From positions 1 through 64,000 of the forward strand of contig JAROBA010000008.1 of NCBI GenBank assembly GCA_029432815.1: a DNA stretch of 64,000 bases, given 5' to 3'. The position numbers and the translations under genes were made by a program. The notes beneath the pieces are model-generated. The model was given only the letters and a program-made list of their open reading frames with translations. It did no database searches and was not told the origin of the DNA. This DNA is from Pontiellaceae bacterium B1224 (GTDB taxonomy: Bacteria; Verrucomicrobiota; Kiritimatiellia; Kiritimatiellales; Pontiellaceae). Below are positions 53,001 through 62,092 of the stretch, in pieces (position 1 is the stretch's first letter; each line of letters begins with the position of its first letter).

Positions 53001-53057
53001 TGCGATTACTCCATTTGCAAAAAGTGAACGTACAGGATAGATCAAACCTGACGCAGG

Positions 53058-53912
53058 TCAACCATCCTTAAGCCGCTTTTCCAAGGTCTGGAAGGAGGAG
53101 GGATGGCCCGCTTTTATTTTGGCAAAGTGCGGCCGTGCCGGTTCAAAATGTTTTTCAGTTGTGAAGGGCGGTTCGAATTTTCCTTCCACCAGATCCTCGC
53201 GGACAAAGAAGGCATTGGCCCCGGAAAGGCTGCATCCGACGAGCAGGTAGCCTTTGGCGGCGGCTTTTTCTTCAATAAACTTGAGGGAAACGCCGCCATG
53301 GTCGGAGTAATCCCACATATGGGAGGGATCGTAGTCCATGCAGTAGCGCACGGGCGGAATAAACTTTGCGTTATATTCCATGATCAGTACTCGGGGATCA
53401 ATGCAGGTGATCGCATCCCACACAAAATAGTCGTTCCCATCGATATCGACGGAAAGCAGGTCAATTTCTTTGTCGGGGATCTGCGACGAGATCAGGTCGT
53501 TGATGTTGTCTTTAGTGATAAAGGATTCAAGAACCTTAAGTTGTCCGGATGCAATTGTTTCCGGAAGGCCTTTCCGGATTTTAGAGATATTTTTAGCGGA
53601 TCCATCGATCCAAAGACCGTTCCAATCCTGGAACAGCAGGGCATAGGAGTTGTTTTCAATCCCATCGCCACAGCCAAATTCAACAAAGGTTTTATTGGTG
53701 GTTCCGATTCGCTTAAATATTTCGATAATAATCCCGTCTTCTTCGTTCTGGGAAAACATCTTGCGACCGAAAGGGACGAGATTCTGAGGATTTCCATACT
53801 TTGTAAGCCGCTGCATGGCCTCCATTTCGCTGCGAACCCAGAAGCCGCGTATGTCAAGGAAACGGGTACCACCCACCGCTAGGTGGTTTTTCAATTCATT
53901 CCATTTGCCCAT
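53058..53912 (-). CDS. FkbM-like SAM-dependent methyltransferase
   Basis: 284 residues. SAM motif TFVEFGCGDGIENNSYALLF, followed by LWIDGSAKNISKIRKGLPE and LLSVDIDGNDYFVWDAI, typical of FkbM-like proteins tied to glycan methylation. The N-terminal part FGRKMFSQNEEDGIIIEIFKR is conserved in this subgroup. It ends 57 bases upstream of the DUF2723 start, same strand. The palindrome at 53079 encodes FQTLEKRL at the very C-terminus. Confidence 0.82.
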   Translation of the reverse strand: MGKWNELKNHLAVGGTRFLDIRGFWVRSEMEAMQRLTKYGNPQNLVPFGRKMFSQNEEDGIIIEIFKRIGTTNKTFVEFGCGDGIENNSYALLFQDWNGLWIDGSAKNISKIRKGLPETIASGQLKVLESFITKDNINDLISSQIPDKEIDLLSVDIDGNDYFVWDAITCIDPRVLIMEYNAKFIPPVRYCMDYDPSHMWDYSDHGGVSLKFIEEKAAAKGYLLVGCSLSGANAFFVREDLVEGKFEPPFTTEKHFEPARPHFAKIKAGHPSSFQTLEKRLKDG

Positions 53913-54096
53913 CTAACATCCTCGGTTGTTCCAAACAGTTTGGGAATCTGTGTACAAAAGAAGTGAATATATACTATAGCAGGTGTTTTGGGACTAGCGG
54001 AAACAATAAAAACTCTCGCTTTCGGCAGGAGTGATTGAGTAATCTTTAGTTGTTTTTTTTGATATGGGATAAATCTGTGTTGGGTGAAAGGGTTCA

Positions 54097-54597
54097 ATGG
54101 GATCGAGAGTTGGTGCATTTCTGAGGGAAAAGGATTCCTTTGCGGCGCAAGTTGTTAAATATCTGGTGTCAGGTGGCATATCGGTTGTCGTCGTTCAGGT
54201 TACATTTTATTTGCTGGCCTGGCTGGTATTGCCTTGCATGCGCGCTACGGATCCGGTGGCTCGTTTGCTGGTAACGCTGGGATTCACTGTGGAGGCGGCC
54301 AGTGAAGCTGAGCTGAAACGAAATTTCTGGATCATCATGGTCATCTGCTTCTTACTATCGAATGCTGTGGCTTATCTGCTGAATATGCTTTTTGTATTCA
54401 ATACAGGGCGGCACCGAAAAGTAATAGAAATTCTACTTTTCTTTGGGGCTTCCTTGCTCCAGTTTTTATTTATCTGGATCGGGGGGATATTAATTTCTGT
54501 ATTCAAATGGGAAGTCACCTATTCGAATCTTGCTATGTTGGCGGCCGGTCTAATCGTTAATTATCTAGTGCGCAAGTACATCGTTTTTAGAGGCTAG
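54097..54597 (+). CDS. GtrA-like membrane protein
   Basis: 166 residues with four helices (about 18-36, 70-95, 108-130, 140-158). GtrA pattern: VVKYLVSGGISVVVVQVTFYLL and the end LAMLAAGLIVNYLVRKYIVF. GtrA proteins are thought to flip or help present undecaprenyl-phosphate sugars. An unusual polar insert (about residues 45-65) follows helix 1. First gene of the plus-strand polysaccharide operon; the 184-base gap to the divergent FkbM-like gene should hold promoters. Confidence 0.85.
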   Translation: MGSRVGAFLREKDSFAAQVVKYLVSGGISVVVVQVTFYLLAWLVLPCMRATDPVARLLVTLGFTVEAASEAELKRNFWIIMVICFLLSNAVAYLLNMLFVFNTGRHRKVIEILLFFGASLLQFLFIWIGGILISVFKWEVTYSNLAMLAAGLIVNYLVRKYIVFRG

Positions 54598-54605
54598 GGG
54601 ATCGA

Positions 54606-55457
54606 ATGGGAAAATTTTCGTATGGTGTGGTGAGCAAGCTTGGATTTTATACCTCGTACTTCTGGTATAAGCTGATTCTGCCGTTTGAAGTTCACTCCCC
54701 AAGATTAACGATGTGGTTTTACGAGTGGGGCTATACACTACATAAATTCCGCGACTATGAATATTGTAAGCCCTGGTTGAACGCGCAGGATGTGATCACT
54801 ACGCGTTTCGGAACCTATAGAATCCGGCGAGGAACCGCTGATGCAGCTAACGTATCTCCCGCGTTTGAACGGCGCGATTTAAACCGCCTTTTTAGTCTGG
54901 TCGCTGAATTGGTACAGGCCCGGAAACGCGTATTGTTTTTGGATATTGGCGGGGATATCGGTACATACTCTATCGCTGTCGCCAAACGGTTTGAATTGCT
55001 GGGTGTCGATACGATTTGTTTCGAACCCATACCCTCCAGTTGTGAATTGATCATCGATAATATTAAGCGCAATGAACTCGGTGATAAAGTAGAACTGATG
55101 GAAGTCGCTCTGATGGAGGAACGTCAGGAAAGCCTGAAGATTTGTCTGAATACACTGGCACCGGGATCAAGCAGTGTTAAAGGCGAAGGAGAAGAAGTGC
55201 TCGTTCGGGCCGACCGGCTAGATAGCTTGCTAATTGACAGGATGGATGACTATCAAGCTGTGGTACTTAAAATTGATGTTGAGGGTGTTGAAGAGAGCGT
55301 GTTGCGCGGCGCATCCGGTCTGCTGGAACAGGGGGTTGAAACATACCTCATGGTAGAGGACTTTATTGACCAGACAATTATCACCTATCTTGAAGAAACC
55401 GGGTGGTCGTTCGAGGGCAAGCTTACAGAATACAACAGCTGGTGGAAAAAAAACTAG
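54606..55457 (+). CDS. FkbM family methyltransferase
   Basis: 283 residues. SAM motif VLFLDIGGDIGTYSIAVAK, then FEPIPSSCELIIDNIKRNEL, LNTLAPGSSSVKGEG, VRADRLDSLLI and AVVLKIDVEGVEESVLRG, the FkbM signature. The N-terminal 60 residues (YFWYKLILPF) contain a hydrophobic stretch that may bind the membrane. Nine bases after the gtrA-like gene and two bases before the GT4 gene. It is not closely similar to the FkbM-like gene on the other strand. Confidence 0.9.
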   Translation: MGKFSYGVVSKLGFYTSYFWYKLILPFEVHSPRLTMWFYEWGYTLHKFRDYEYCKPWLNAQDVITTRFGTYRIRRGTADAANVSPAFERRDLNRLFSLVAELVQARKRVLFLDIGGDIGTYSIAVAKRFELLGVDTICFEPIPSSCELIIDNIKRNELGDKVELMEVALMEERQESLKICLNTLAPGSSSVKGEGEEVLVRADRLDSLLIDRMDDYQAVVLKIDVEGVEESVLRGASGLLEQGVETYLMVEDFIDQTIITYLEETGWSFEGKLTEYNSWWKKN

Positions 55458-55458
55458 G

Positions 55459-56562
55459 ATGCGCATTCTGATTCTTAATTGGCGCGATGCCAGGCACCCC
55501 CGGGCCGGCGGGGCGGATTTCCGCCTTCAGCACGTCTATGCTCCACTCACCGAGCAGGGACATGAGGTGATTCTCTACAGTTGTGCGTTTCCCGGTTGCG
55601 AACCAAGCGACAATATTGATGGAATCGAAGTGCACCGCCTTGGAAATGATTACACGTTTTCCTTTCTCTGTATGATTAAATTGCGCGGATGGGTGAAGCA
55701 ACATCGGCCCGATGTGGTCGTGGAAGATCTCAACAAACTTCCATTCTATTCGCCCATTGTCTACAAGGGGCCTTTACTCATTCAAATGCACCATCTGTGG
55801 CGAAACTCCATTTTCCGGGAAACGAATTTTCCTATGGCTTTCTTTATCTGGGCCTCAGAAGAAATGATTCGCTTCGTATACCATAAATGTAAATTTTCTG
55901 TGGTAAGTGAATCCACTCAGACTGAGCTGAACGCCATGGGGGTTCCGAAAAGAAACGTGCGTGTGATTTACAACGGTGCCGACCTTACCCGCTACAAACC
56001 GAGTGGTGAGCCGAAAGAACTAATGATGGTTTGGATTGGTCGCATTCAAAAATACAAAGGGCCCATCGATGCCTGCCAGATTCTGGAACGTTTGTTGGAA
56101 GAGTTCCCGGCTTTGACTCTCGTTATTGTGGGTGATGGACCGTTTAGATCGGAGGTGGAAAAATATATTGCTGCTAAAGGTCTGCAGGACAAGGTCCGAC
56201 TCACCGGGTTCATCAGTGAAGAAGAAAAAATCGACCTGTTGCAGCGTGCTTCGGTTCATCTGCAGTCCAGCTACAAAGAGGGGTGGGGACTCAGCGTCAT
56301 CGAGGCCAATTGCTGCGGTTGCCCCGTCGTGGCCAACAATACCGCCGGTTTGCGCGATAGCTGCCGCGATAACGAAAACGGGTTGCTTTACAACTATTGT
56401 GATATTGAAGACGGTGCTTCCAAGGTTCGGAAAATCCTCACCGACGAGGCCCTCCGTGAGCGTCTTGTCGCCAAGGGCTGCGAATGGGGCAACAGTTTCA
56501 GCTGGGAGCGTAACAGTCGTGAAATCCTCGACTACCTTCAGGAAATCCTCGCCGCCCAATGA
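55459..56562 (+). CDS. Glycosyltransferase family 4
   Basis: 367 residues from the ATG at 55459, right after the stop of the FkbM gene; an earlier in-frame start would lie inside that gene. MRILILNWRDARHPRAGGAD is the N-terminal donor-side GT4 pattern, NVRVIYNGADLTRYKP the linker, and SYKEGWGLSVIEANCCGCPV the nucleotide-sugar region with the EGxxLSVxE glutamates. No signal peptide, so cytoplasmic. Overlaps the GT2 start (ATGA). Confidence 0.93.
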   Translation: MRILILNWRDARHPRAGGADFRLQHVYAPLTEQGHEVILYSCAFPGCEPSDNIDGIEVHRLGNDYTFSFLCMIKLRGWVKQHRPDVVVEDLNKLPFYSPIVYKGPLLIQMHHLWRNSIFRETNFPMAFFIWASEEMIRFVYHKCKFSVVSESTQTELNAMGVPKRNVRVIYNGADLTRYKPSGEPKELMMVWIGRIQKYKGPIDACQILERLLEEFPALTLVIVGDGPFRSEVEKYIAAKGLQDKVRLTGFISEEEKIDLLQRASVHLQSSYKEGWGLSVIEANCCGCPVVANNTAGLRDSCRDNENGLLYNYCDIEDGASKVRKILTDEALRERLVAKGCEWGNSFSWERNSREILDYLQEILAAQ

Positions 56563-57263
56563 AGCTTTCAATCGTCATCCCAGCCCATAATGAGCAGCAT
56601 CGTCTTGCTCCGACGCTGGAATCGTACTGCGCATTTTTTGATAAATATTTATCCGGAAACTATGAAATCATCGTTGTCGTGAATCATTGCACAGACAGCA
56701 CCGAACTGGTTGCCCGGCAGGCCGCAGAAACATTTAGCTCGATTTTAATTGAGGCTGAAACCGCATATGTTGGAAAGGGCGGTGCGGTGCTGATGGGCTT
56801 TCAGGCCGCTTCCGGTGAATATATTGGCTTTGTTGATGCTGATGGCGCCACGCCGGCCGACTCCTTTTTCCAACTATTGGAAAAGATCGGCGACGCCGGA
56901 TGTGCCATCGGTTCGCGCTGGGTTGAAGGAGCTCAGGTGAACCCGAAACAATCGTTGATGCGCCGCTTTGCCTCCCGATTGCTGAACCGTGTTATTGTGC
57001 ATGGGTTTTTTGATCTGCAAGTGCACGACAGCCAATGCGGCGCAAAGCTTTTTACTCGGGAAGTTCTGTTGCCGTTGTTGCCTGAACTGAAAGAAAAGGG
57101 ATGGGCATTTGATATTGATTTGTTGTGTCGTGTGAAACGATGCGGCTATGGTATCCGGGAAATACCGGTTGAATGGCACCATGTACCAGGGAATCCAATA
57201 AATTTTATAGTGATGTCTGCGCAGATGCTGGCGTCGGTCTGGCGCGTTAAACGGGCACTGTAG
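56559..57263 (+). CDS. Glycosyltransferase family 2 (dolichyl-phosphate sugar synthase-like)
   Basis: 234 residues. GT-A fold with KLSIVIPAHNEQHRLAPTL, DXD-like VDADGATPADSF and SQCGAKLFTREVLLPLL, the pattern of dolichol/undecaprenyl phosphate glycosyltransferases. It would load a sugar on a lipid carrier for use by membrane GT-C enzymes such as the neighbouring YfhO-like or DUF2723 proteins. No C-terminal membrane helices. Palindrome at 56868 encodes FQLLEK. Confidence 0.88.
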   Translation: MKLSIVIPAHNEQHRLAPTLESYCAFFDKYLSGNYEIIVVVNHCTDSTELVARQAAETFSSILIEAETAYVGKGGAVLMGFQAASGEYIGFVDADGATPADSFFQLLEKIGDAGCAIGSRWVEGAQVNPKQSLMRRFASRLLNRVIVHGFFDLQVHDSQCGAKLFTREVLLPLLPELKEKGWAFDIDLLCRVKRCGYGIREIPVEWHHVPGNPINFIVMSAQMLASVWRVKRAL

Positions 57264-57282
57264 AACTGATAAGGTAAAATGT

Positions 57283-59661
57283 ATGAAAAGTGATAAAGTC
57301 AAGTTCCTCCTCTGCCTCCTCTTCTTTGTGGTCCTCGCCGCCATCACCTTCCGCTGCTGCTGGGGCTCCAACATGGTGTTCTCTGCTTCGGACCTGAATA
57401 TCGGCCGGCTTGCGGCAAAGAAAAATATGCTGCCTGAACTTTTTACAGGACAATTTACAGCGAATCAGGTGCTGGGTGGAAGTGGCTATGGATTTACTCT
57501 CTTTCATGTGATGTTGGCGTCGATGCCTCTCATGCTCTTTGCGAATTCGATTTACGGTTTGGTGCTGGTTTTCGGTTCCTTATCGATGGTTTGGTTTTTG
57601 CGGATCTGGGGCCGAAGTTGGGGAGCATCGGTGGTCGGGGCCCTCGTTGCCTTTTGGTTTAACTCGATTACATTGGCTTCCGGCGGCCATGCCTACAAAA
57701 TGGAGGTGCTGGCTTTTTCGGTACTGAGCCTGTGTCTAATTGAAAAGGCGATTCGGGCGGTAACGGTTAAAAAAACGATTGGATTTTCTCTGTTGGCTGG
57801 TCCGGTGGTCGGAATCATGATGATAGAGCAGCAGGATGTGGCGTTGCTGGCAGGGCTGTTCATTAGTTCGTACGCAATTTTCCGGTTGGTGCAGGCGCAT
57901 GGTAAGGCATTGGTGCGTTGGGGAGCGGTTCTTGTCCCGCTTGGCATTGTGGCCTTGTTGCTGTCAGGTTCTACGATCATGCAGTCTTATAAGAGAAATA
58001 TTGCCGGTGCGGCCTCGGTTCAGAAGGACGGGGATGAAAAGTGGAATTATATCACTCAATGGAGCATGGTACCTGCAGAATGGCCGGATCTGATCGCTCC
58101 GGGCTGGGGTGGATGGAGCAGTGGAAATCCGGAAGGACCCTATTGGGGGAAAATCGGCCAGTCCGCTGAATGGGAAACGCAAAAAAAAGGCTTTGCAAAT
58201 TTTAAACTTGATAGCAATTACCTTGGGATTATTCCTTTTCTTCTGGCGCTGTATGGAGTTTGGGGTGCGTTTGCGAACCGGAAGGAGCAGGATGGGGCAT
58301 CAATTCTTTTCTGGGGGGGGGCAGGATTGGTCGGCCTGCTGCTTGCATTCGGGAAATACAGTCCGCTTTATAAACTGTTTTATCATTTGCCAATGGTCAG
58401 TAATATCCGTGCGCCGATAAAGCTGTTGGATAATGTTGAAATCTGCTTAGCAGTTGCGGCGGCTTATGGACTCGATCGGTTGTTGGCTGAAGGGAAGTCG
58501 AGTCGCTCTGTGCGTGGTCTCTGGATTGGCTCGGGAACTTGTGCGGTGTTAATGCTGTTGGCCGGAATAAAGGCACTGGCATTTTCATCTTCGTTCACAA
58601 CGGAATTGTCGCCAATGGGCCTGGATCAGTTTTCGGATATTATTGTTCAAAATGTTTCCAATGCCTGGTTTCATGCTGCGGTGCTTTCAATCGTATGTGG
58701 GGGATTGGTTTTCGGGGTTTGGAAGGGGATGCAGCTCAAATGGATTGTCCCTGTATTTGTTACCGTCTTGCTGGTAGATAGTTTGATGCTCTCGTCGCAA
58801 TATTTTAAAGCAACCGACATTGCTTCAGTTAAAAAGGGAAATGATATTATTAAGTTCCTGAAAACCAATCAGGGAGATGAGCGAACCTTCTTAATAGATC
58901 AGTCAGGAATTTACAATCAGTGGCTGGCATCTGACGGGCCTTTTCACGGGCTCAACCTGTTTAATATTTGGCAGATGCCGCGTATGCCATCTGAATATAA
59001 AGAGTTTCTCGGAATCGTTGGCCGAAACCAGGTCCGGATGTGGGAGCTTTCAGCCGTAAAATATGTGGCGGCACCGGCCGCAGTGCTTCAACAGTTTAAA
59101 CAGAATCCGGAGCTTGGAAAACAGTTCAAACCTGTTTTGAACTATCAGGTGCCAACGGCCAAAGGAATGCGAAAGGATGTGATGCTTGAGTTCATTGGGG
59201 CTATCCCTCGATTTGCCCTGTATCACAGCTGGCAAGCCATACCTCTGGAACAGCAATGCCAATTGCTGGCTTCTCATAACCATAACCCGCAAACAACACT
59301 ATTAGTTGATTCAGTTGCAGAAGTGCCTGCATCGTCGGGTAACGGCGCATTCGAAACGGTGACGGTGGAAGTTTCCAAAAAGAATGCGGTTGCCGAGGTT
59401 TCGACCGAGGAGCCTGCAATCCTTCGTTTTTCTCAGCGTTGGCAACCGGACTGGACCGTTTTCATTGATGGGAAACGAGTGGAACTATTGAAGGTGGACT
59501 ATCTCTGTATGGGAGTTTTTGTTCCTGCCGGAACACATACTGTTGAGTTTCGTTGCGTAACTGGAACTTCAAAGGTTGCCTTTACTTCAATAATATTCTT
59601 TCTGGCGTTAATCGGGGGCTTCTTTCTGGTGATGGGCCGAAAGGGAACGTCTGCCGAATGA
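57283..59661 (+). CDS. YfhO-like polytopic membrane protein (GT-C-like)
   Basis: 792 residues. A first helix at about 5-23, then about 11 more up to residue approximately 500, a periplasmic beta-rich domain (about 520-750, with LRFSQRWQPDWTVFIDGKRV) and a last helix (about 760-780). This is the Bacillus YfhO-type layout, a family linked to teichoic acid/lipid-linked glycosylation. The acceptor is unknown. It overlaps the flippase start (ATGA). Confidence 0.78.
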   Translation: MKSDKVKFLLCLLFFVVLAAITFRCCWGSNMVFSASDLNIGRLAAKKNMLPELFTGQFTANQVLGGSGYGFTLFHVMLASMPLMLFANSIYGLVLVFGSLSMVWFLRIWGRSWGASVVGALVAFWFNSITLASGGHAYKMEVLAFSVLSLCLIEKAIRAVTVKKTIGFSLLAGPVVGIMMIEQQDVALLAGLFISSYAIFRLVQAHGKALVRWGAVLVPLGIVALLLSGSTIMQSYKRNIAGAASVQKDGDEKWNYITQWSMVPAEWPDLIAPGWGGWSSGNPEGPYWGKIGQSAEWETQKKGFANFKLDSNYLGIIPFLLALYGVWGAFANRKEQDGASILFWGGAGLVGLLLAFGKYSPLYKLFYHLPMVSNIRAPIKLLDNVEICLAVAAAYGLDRLLAEGKSSRSVRGLWIGSGTCAVLMLLAGIKALAFSSSFTTELSPMGLDQFSDIIVQNVSNAWFHAAVLSIVCGGLVFGVWKGMQLKWIVPVFVTVLLVDSLMLSSQYFKATDIASVKKGNDIIKFLKTNQGDERTFLIDQSGIYNQWLASDGPFHGLNLFNIWQMPRMPSEYKEFLGIVGRNQVRMWELSAVKYVAAPAAVLQQFKQNPELGKQFKPVLNYQVPTAKGMRKDVMLEFIGAIPRFALYHSWQAIPLEQQCQLLASHNHNPQTTLLVDSVAEVPASSGNGAFETVTVEVSKKNAVAEVSTEEPAILRFSQRWQPDWTVFIDGKRVELLKVDYLCMGVFVPAGTHTVEFRCVTGTSKVAFTSIIFFLALIGGFFLVMGRKGTSAE

Positions 59662-60932
59662 TCAAGCCCCTCGTCAGGTTTTTTAATACGGAAGGTCTGC
59701 TGAAAGACAGCTCTGTCTTATTTGTCGGCATGGCGATCGCGCAAGTGATTAACCTGCTGTTCCAAATGTTTATGGGGCGCAAGCTGCAAGCCGAAGAATT
59801 TGCCTTGCTGGTTTCCCTTTTGAGCCTGTTGAATATTCTGACTTTTCCGCTCGGGGTTTTTTCGACGGCTATCACTCGCTATTCCAGTTTGCTGATTAAA
59901 TCAGGCCGCGCCGGAGATATTCCCCGGCTACTGATGTATTGGGGAAAACGTTTGGTGCTGATAGGGTTGGCTTGTTCCCTCTTTTGCTTCGCGTTGCCAG
60001 GGGCGATTGCATCCTTTCTTCACTTGGATCGGGTGGCCCCGGTCTATATTTTCGGAATCATTCTCACAGGTTTATTCTGCCGCCCCATGGTGAATGGAGC
60101 CTTGTTGGGTCTGCAAAGGTTTGATGTCTGGTGCTTGGGAACCGTTCTGGGAGCATTGGTCCGGTTGCTTGTTGGGGCGTATTTAGTGATGGCGATCTCT
60201 CCGTTTGCGGGGTGGGGTTTACTGGGCCATGGGCTCGGGTTCTACGCGACCATTTTTATTGGGGGCTTCTTTCTGGTCTTTGCGCTAAAAAGATCAACCG
60301 GTACTCAGGAACCTCTGCCGGCAATGCATCACTATCTGGCGGGCAGCTTTATTATCATGTTTGGTTATTCCATTCTGATGTCGGGTGATGTTGTTCTCAT
60401 CAAGCATTTGATGCCAGATGCTGCAGGAGACTTTGCCTATGCCGCCATCTTAGGTCATTTAGTACTTTTTATTCCTCAGTCACTGGTTGGTGCCATGTTC
60501 CCGAAAGTGGTGGCAGATGGGAATGAAACATCGAAACAGAGGATGCTGCTGATCAAAACTCTGCTGGCCTCGTTTATCTGCGCCATTGCCAGTGCCGTTG
60601 CATTCACACTTTTAGCCCGAATACTTCCTCGTCTGCTCTTTGAAATTTCAGAACCTCCCCAGGAAATGGTCCGTTGGTTAGTCCAGCTTTCATGGGCGAT
60701 GGTTCCAGTTGCCTTGCTCAGCAGTACCATGCGCTATGCTTTGGCACAACATCGGCTCGCGATTGGGGCTGTAATTCCTGCCGCCGCAATTGGATTTGTC
60801 GGATGTTCTTTTATATGGGCCGAAACGCCAGTTGGTTTGATGGGGTTTCTGGCCTTATTTTCTTCCTCGGCATTACTGTTTTCGGGGGGATTACTTTTGT
60901 GGGAGCCAAAGAAAAAGGGGGCTGAAGAATGA
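59658..60932 (+). CDS. Polysaccharide flippase (MATE/Wzx-like)
   Basis: 424 residues from the ATG at 59658, overlapping the previous stop. About 12 helices; FFNTEGLLKDSSVLFVGMAI and VINLLFQMFMGRKLQAEEF are the oligosaccharide-flippase N-terminal pattern, with paired helix-loop features of Wzx throughout. It should move lipid-linked glycans to the periplasmic face. Overlaps the following gene by four bases. Confidence 0.9.
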   Translation: MIKPLVRFFNTEGLLKDSSVLFVGMAIAQVINLLFQMFMGRKLQAEEFALLVSLLSLLNILTFPLGVFSTAITRYSSLLIKSGRAGDIPRLLMYWGKRLVLIGLACSLFCFALPGAIASFLHLDRVAPVYIFGIILTGLFCRPMVNGALLGLQRFDVWCLGTVLGALVRLLVGAYLVMAISPFAGWGLLGHGLGFYATIFIGGFFLVFALKRSTGTQEPLPAMHHYLAGSFIIMFGYSILMSGDVVLIKHLMPDAAGDFAYAAILGHLVLFIPQSLVGAMFPKVVADGNETSKQRMLLIKTLLASFICAIASAVAFTLLARILPRLLFEISEPPQEMVRWLVQLSWAMVPVALLSSTMRYALAQHRLAIGAVIPAAAIGFVGCSFIWAETPVGLMGFLALFSSSALLFSGGLLLWEPKKKGAEE

Positions 60933-62092
60933 AACGGGTGGTTGTTTTTTTTCCGTCCTGGCGTTACTTCGGTCATTTTGCTTTACCGTTGTTTGAGCCA
61001 CTGGCAACGCAATATGAGATTATTTTCCTGCACACGGAAAAAGCCATCTACGGATGGAATGACTGCCCCGATCTCTCCGAAAAAGGAGTTGAAACAGTAG
61101 ATCTCCAATCCTTGGAAACGTTTTCTTTTGTAAAAGCTTTGATGAAGTTACATGCGGACCTGGTTGTGGTTTTTGATAAAGGCTGGGTGCAGGATCGTGC
61201 GCTACTGCACGCGACGAAACATCTGAAGATTCCAAGTCTTCAGATTCAGCACGGAATCATCGCCCGGCTCGATGGGGTGGAAACTAAAAACCGATTCCAG
61301 CGTGCGTTTAATGAATTTGTAAAAATAATGCGTACCTTCCGCTTGTATAATTCCTCGCTGATGAATATCGGGTTTGGCGCGTGGATGAAGTCGCTTTCGT
61401 TCCAGTTCAGACTGTTGCTTAATCCGAACGACTATTACTACAACCACCGGGACGAAACCGTGACCGATCTCGCCTGTATTATTGGTGAACGCGATCGGGA
61501 CTTTTTCGTGGAGAAAGAGGGGTATTACGCAGAGCAATTGGTTCCCATGGGGGCCATACAGTTCCAAAAAGCATATGCGATGAAGCCACAAGAGCCGGAA
61601 CAACGGATACTGCTGATATCTCAACCATTATTCGAAGACCATTTGCTCGAAGGCGGTTTGGCGGCAAAGAAAGAACACATCCGTGCAATTACAGAGGCAT
61701 CCCCATTGCCGGTTGCTATTAAGCCGCACCCGCGCGAAGACCGGCAATGGTATCTGGATTATTTCAGTTCGTCTGAACTGCTAGTCTATTCTGCCGATAA
61801 AGACATCAATGAGGCCATTCAGGAGTGCAGCCATGTGATCGGCTATTTTTCCACGGCGCTCATTAATGCCCTCATCCTGAAACGCCCCGTCGGCATTATC
61901 CGCTGGGTGGATGATCAGGCATATGTGCTTAATCTGGATAAGGATGGTGCGGCTGTGACGTTGATGAACCCTGCAGGGCTTTCTGCTCTGACTGCCGCCG
62001 TCGTTCCCGTTGCGGATCCAATCCGTTATGCGTTCAATGAAGAGGTCGGCGCGGTACTTAACGCGACGCTCGTTCGTCTGCTAAAGGGCTGA
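60929..62092 (+). CDS. GT-B-like putative capsule/polysialyltransferase-type protein
   Basis: 387 residues, no membrane helix. The N-terminal half is Rossmann-like (VVVFFPSWRYFGHFALPLFE), with SLQIQHGIIARLDG, a QHG motif seen in polysialyl- and CDP-glycerol-type transferases. The second half has VAIKPHPREDRQWYLDYF and a glycan-transferase-like SHVIGYFSTALINALILKRPV. I infer a GT-B glycosyltransferase for the surface polysaccharide; donor unknown. Its end overlaps the convergent pyruvyl transferase gene by 12 bases. Confidence 0.7.
   Translation: MKRVVVFFPSWRYFGHFALPLFEPLATQYEIIFLHTEKAIYGWNDCPDLSEKGVETVDLQSLETFSFVKALMKLHADLVVVFDKGWVQDRALLHATKHLKIPSLQIQHGIIARLDGVETKNRFQRAFNEFVKIMRTFRLYNSSLMNIGFGAWMKSLSFQFRLLLNPNDYYYNHRDETVTDLACIIGERDRDFFVEKEGYYAEQLVPMGAIQFQKAYAMKPQEPEQRILLISQPLFEDHLLEGGLAAKKEHIRAITEASPLPVAIKPHPREDRQWYLDYFSSSELLVYSADKDINEAIQECSHVIGYFSTALINALILKRPVGIIRWVDDQAYVLNLDKDGAAVTLMNPAGLSALTAAVVPVADPIRYAFNEEVGAVLNATLVRLLKG

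Larger units (their letters stand above)
1113..56882. repeat. Interspersed 15-bp palindrome TTCCARNNNYTGGAA (at least 26 exact copies)
   Basis: Exact copies start at 1113, 4891, 5146, 9964, 9998, 10348, 11273, 15032, 15271, 15806, 26144, 26286, 30192, 30825, 32077, 32705, 33882, 39502, 42410, 43291, 43851, 47458, 48413, 49122, 53079 and 56868. Near matches start at 4922, 4939, 8455, 9982, 15123, 22147, 31963, 32498, 35463 and 38196. All exact copies but one (30192) are within genes. Twelve read F-Q-x-L-E, twelve [LVIF]-P-x-x-G and one S-K-G-W-K. The coding change with frame shows selection or spreading at the DNA level. Confidence 0.95.

Noticed and set aside
53001-53045. Earlier TTG start (53045) for the DUF2723 protein
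   Set aside because: There is no good ribosome site before it, whereas the TTG at 53000 follows GGAG at a suitable distance and starts a basic segment before the first helix.
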